Source: Pholiota molesta (lineage: Eukaryota; Basidiomycota; Agaricomycetes; Agaricales; Strophariaceae). Taken from it: a DNA stretch of 64,000 nt. Shown one piece after another: positions 61,101-64,000 of the stretch. How positions within the stretch are numbered: position 1 is the first letter of the stretch; every line of letters begins with the position of its first letter. Where the stretch lies: assembly GCA_014925825.1 (NCBI GenBank), contig JACGCK010000003.1, forward strand, positions 992,001-1,056,000. Direction: 5' to 3'. Below the pieces are notes generated by a model. It made no database searches. It was not told the DNA's origin and saw nothing but the letters and a program-made list of their open reading frames with translations. The translations under genes and the position numbers were made by a program.

Positions 61101-64000
61101 CACGGCGCACAGCTCCAAATAGCCACATCTCTTTCAAGGCCTTCTCTTCATACCTAATTAACAAAATGGTCCGAGGGAGCTGGAGGAGGCTGGAGGGAGT
61201 CGTTGCTACTAAACTCGACGCGAAGTGGCGGCCTCGCTTTTGCCGATTCATTTATTACATGTTCCAGTCATTTTGGACTATTGAGAAGATGATGGAGACG
61301 GTGTACGCCCCTGGGGCTCTCACTCAGACCAGATGACCGCCTCGAGGCTTGGAATCGTTTTCAGAAAGTAAAGCTGGCCAATCGTAGCTGGACATTTGAA
61401 CAATTAAGGCGCGCGTGTTATCCTTGACTTCTCAAGGTATTTATCATGCCCTGGTCCACCACATTATATTGATCATCACTTTGCTTCAATCAGTTCTGCA
61501 CACCAGTATTCTTTTGTCCAGGCGACCTGGCTATGTCTCTGTAGGTCGATGAATCATGATAGCAGAATTCATTGAAAGCATTGATGGACGTCCGGCGGAA
61601 CGGGAAAGAATCGAATTCTCTCGTTTATGGTCGATGGGAAGATCATTGTCAATGTCAAGGGTTCGCCACTACGGTTAGCACTCCATAAATTTTCATCAAT
61701 ATCTTCTTGGACTTTGCGGCTGTCGCGACTTTCCCAGAACGAAACAAATTTGAAAACCTCACATAAAGTATAGATTCTAGGTTGAACAATCTCCTGTCTT
61801 TCTTATTCCTGTCCACGGCGACAAGACGATATAGGGTTTCCGGCCATAGAATCTGTGGCCTTTTGATATTAATGTGCAAGGTGTGGTTTTATAGAAATGG
61901 CCTTTAGAAGTTCTCATTATATGTTCCTTTCTCTTAGCATCTGTGGCTTTTTACCCTTCTGTCCGATCGCACATATCTCTACGAGCCCACAGTCAACCAG
62001 GCCAACCTTGCAGTTCGATTTTGCAACCTTAGCCATCGCATTTCGCCTACACACTGCCTTATCTGGTAAGCGCCCTAGAAGGTCTCCACGCACTGGTCCC
62101 ACCCCCATCTTTTTTCCGCATTTTCTACCCTGCACGCGACATTCACGAACAAATGGGACCCTCGTGAAAATGGAAAAAAAACGTGCTCCTCCACACTCCA
62201 CATACTCCGCCATTGTTCCTGCCAGTGCTGCGTTCCGCATACTGCTGGCAGAATAACGAGCACTCCCAAAGCCTTTCATCGAGAATACGCCTGTATCAGA
62301 CCGTATCCCCCGCCGATCTTCCTTCTTATTTCCGCCCTGCATCCAAATTCATCTCGGAAATTATAGATTTTGTTCCGCCCGTCGATCTCCTGCTCACTGG
62401 CGGAGATCCCTCGCGGAATTCTCTGCTCCTGTTTTTCTATTCTTGTGGTCGTTTACTCCGCGTCTGTCGCTGGCGATCTCTGTCCGACTGGTCATTTGGC
62501 GGTCTTCCGAACCGAGTCGCTTGGTCTTATTTATTTTCGCCAAATTTCCTTGTTTATTCTACATGAAAATCCTTTCCTGTCGGCCGGACTTTTTGTTATC
62601 AGGAGTTCACGTTAATCGTGTCTCTGTCTGACGCACGGTCCGACGTTCTCTGCCCTGCGCACCCGCTAATAGGACCGTTTCCCTGCGTAGTGTGTAGTTT
62701 TTGACTTCTTGATGCACGAGGCAGGAAGTTTCGGTCCGATCATCTCCTCTCCGTAGAGGCACTGCACTGCTCGGAAGCAGTCTTAAAGTCTGTGGGCTGT
62801 TCTGACATCTTCCTTCGTTTTCTCCCCTTGGCTCGCCGACGAGCGTGCGACGTCACTGCTTTATCGTGTTGATGCTGGACGAGCATCAATGGTCCTCAAT
62901 CAGTGCTACATACTTATGCACTGCATTTGGAATGGGTCAGAATCTCTCATGGACCCATATCAAGTTCCGCTCACGTTCGCAATACTTCTGGCCTTTTCCG
63001 ATTCTTACGCACGCATTCTACGATGGCTATACCGAGTTTCCCAATTCTAGCCGCCAATAATATAACAAGTACCTCATATCGTATGCTTGTGATGCAATCA
63101 CTTTGGTTGAGTGGGCGTTTGTGCAATGTTACGCACATACCACATATCTGGTAACTATCAGTGTTTCAATGCCTGATTTCTGCGAACAAAACAGTCTTGT
63201 TATTTGCTTGTTATGGTCGGTTTTCATCCTGGGATAAATCATTTCTGCGACCTCAGCTACCATTAAAAATGTCTCCTGGCCTAACGCATTCGGACTCCTC
63301 GCTTACTTGGGCTAAAGTCTGACTTGTATGTTATACTGTCATATATAACTATGAAAATGGTAAAAGTCTGGGATTTCCTTGTCTGTGAAGCCATTCAAAA
63401 TGTCCCATTTCAGCACCATAGCATCTATGATGAACTATCTATATCGCAGAATCTCATGCCGACTGTTTTCATCATCAATACGAAGGTATTGATGCAGGCA
63501 TCTTTTCCATCTCTGTCTTCTCTCACTATTACGATTCGAATGCCACAATGACTATAAGTAAGGTTAGATTGTTTGATCCAAATTATCTAGCAACACTTGG
63601 TCATACTGTCGATTGCTACTCGCCGTAAGTTGTGTCGCAGTCCCGACTCGGACTGATTTCGATCGTTATTATATTGACTTGTGATAACCTGTGCTGGCGC
63701 AGGACCAGGCAGAACTGCAGTATTGGTGAGGTAGAAGAAGGTTGTCGAAAATGCCTCCACAAAATCAAATCAAGTAGGTTGCGTGAGTCCATCACCGTCC
63801 CAGAGTTGATGAAGGCAATGATTGGCAAGTGCTCCGAGGCGCTCCGCCTCGTCCCGCAAGGTCACCAGCCGCCCACGCCGTCCGGAAGCAAATTAACCAG
63901 GAATACATTCCGAGATCCTTGAATAGTTACATTCACCTTCAACTTGTAACTTGATGGGGACGTGAACTGTATACAGTTTTGTGCGCAGTTCTAACATTTG
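58139..64000. other. Long gene-poor stretch to the right edge
   Basis: Almost 6 kb with no gene I can support on either strand. The immediate part (58139-58300) is the Ras 5' region, with a probable intron or UTR rich in CTCTC. ORFs up to 130 codons exist (58536-58928 plus, 61917-62342 minus, 63632-63922 plus), but none shows a domain, a protein-like pattern over its length, or splice partners. Short AT-rich blocks (near 60.0-60.6 kb) and direct repeats (ACTCAAG units, 60595-60655) are present. Confidence 0.5.

Overview
This is nuclear DNA from a filamentous basidiomycete, most likely an Agaricomycete (mushroom-forming fungus). The genes are dense and on both strands. Nearly all are split by many introns of about 46-75 bp with GTRNGT donors. 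The recognisable proteins are fungal (Blm10, Mtc1, Rad14, Rpd3, BIO2, peroxisomal thioesterase, Ras). I cannot name the species.

Layout. From 1 to 9.2 kb is an accessory-looking stretch: a partial gene, five small multi-exon genes I do not recognise, a fold-back repeat (2.36-2.87 kb), and a family of short ATCGT...ACGAT palindromic units that becomes a 137-bp tandem array at 7.5-7.9 kb. From 9.4 to 25.4 kb lie a HIT-domain gene, a very long BLM10/PSME4 proteasome-activator gene ending in the diagnostic Y-Y-A, an Rxt2-like gene, a REXO4-like exonuclease with a degraded active site, biotin synthase and one small ORF. From 28.3 to 30.6 kb are a BTG/Tob gene and ribosomal protein eS27. From 32.8 to 51.9 kb is a block of conserved genes: TesB-type acyl-CoA thioesterase with a peroxisomal SKL tail, Rad14/XPA, Rpd3 histone deacetylase, a DinB-like protein, succinyl-CoA ligase beta, a very large disordered protein, splicing factor SPF27, complex I 30-kDa subunit and Mtc1. 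From 54.7 to 58.1 kb are peroxisomal membrane protein 4, a BTB/POZ protein and a Ras GTPase. The stretch from 58.2 to 64 kb holds no gene I can support.

The conserved genes are ordinary single-copy housekeeping functions: proteasome, chromatin, DNA repair, splicing, TCA cycle and respiration, peroxisomal lipid metabolism, cofactor synthesis and signalling. They do not form one pathway cluster. The most important cross-cutting observation is technical. At least seven of them carry a frame break that one extra base would repair, often at a short homopolymer (clearest in the succinyl-CoA ligase and Ras genes). This points to indel errors in the underlying assembly rather than to pseudogenes. The most unusual biology is the palindromic repeat family at 6.2-9.2 kb and the REXO4-like protein that has lost its catalytic acids. 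I found no convincing new multi-gene system.
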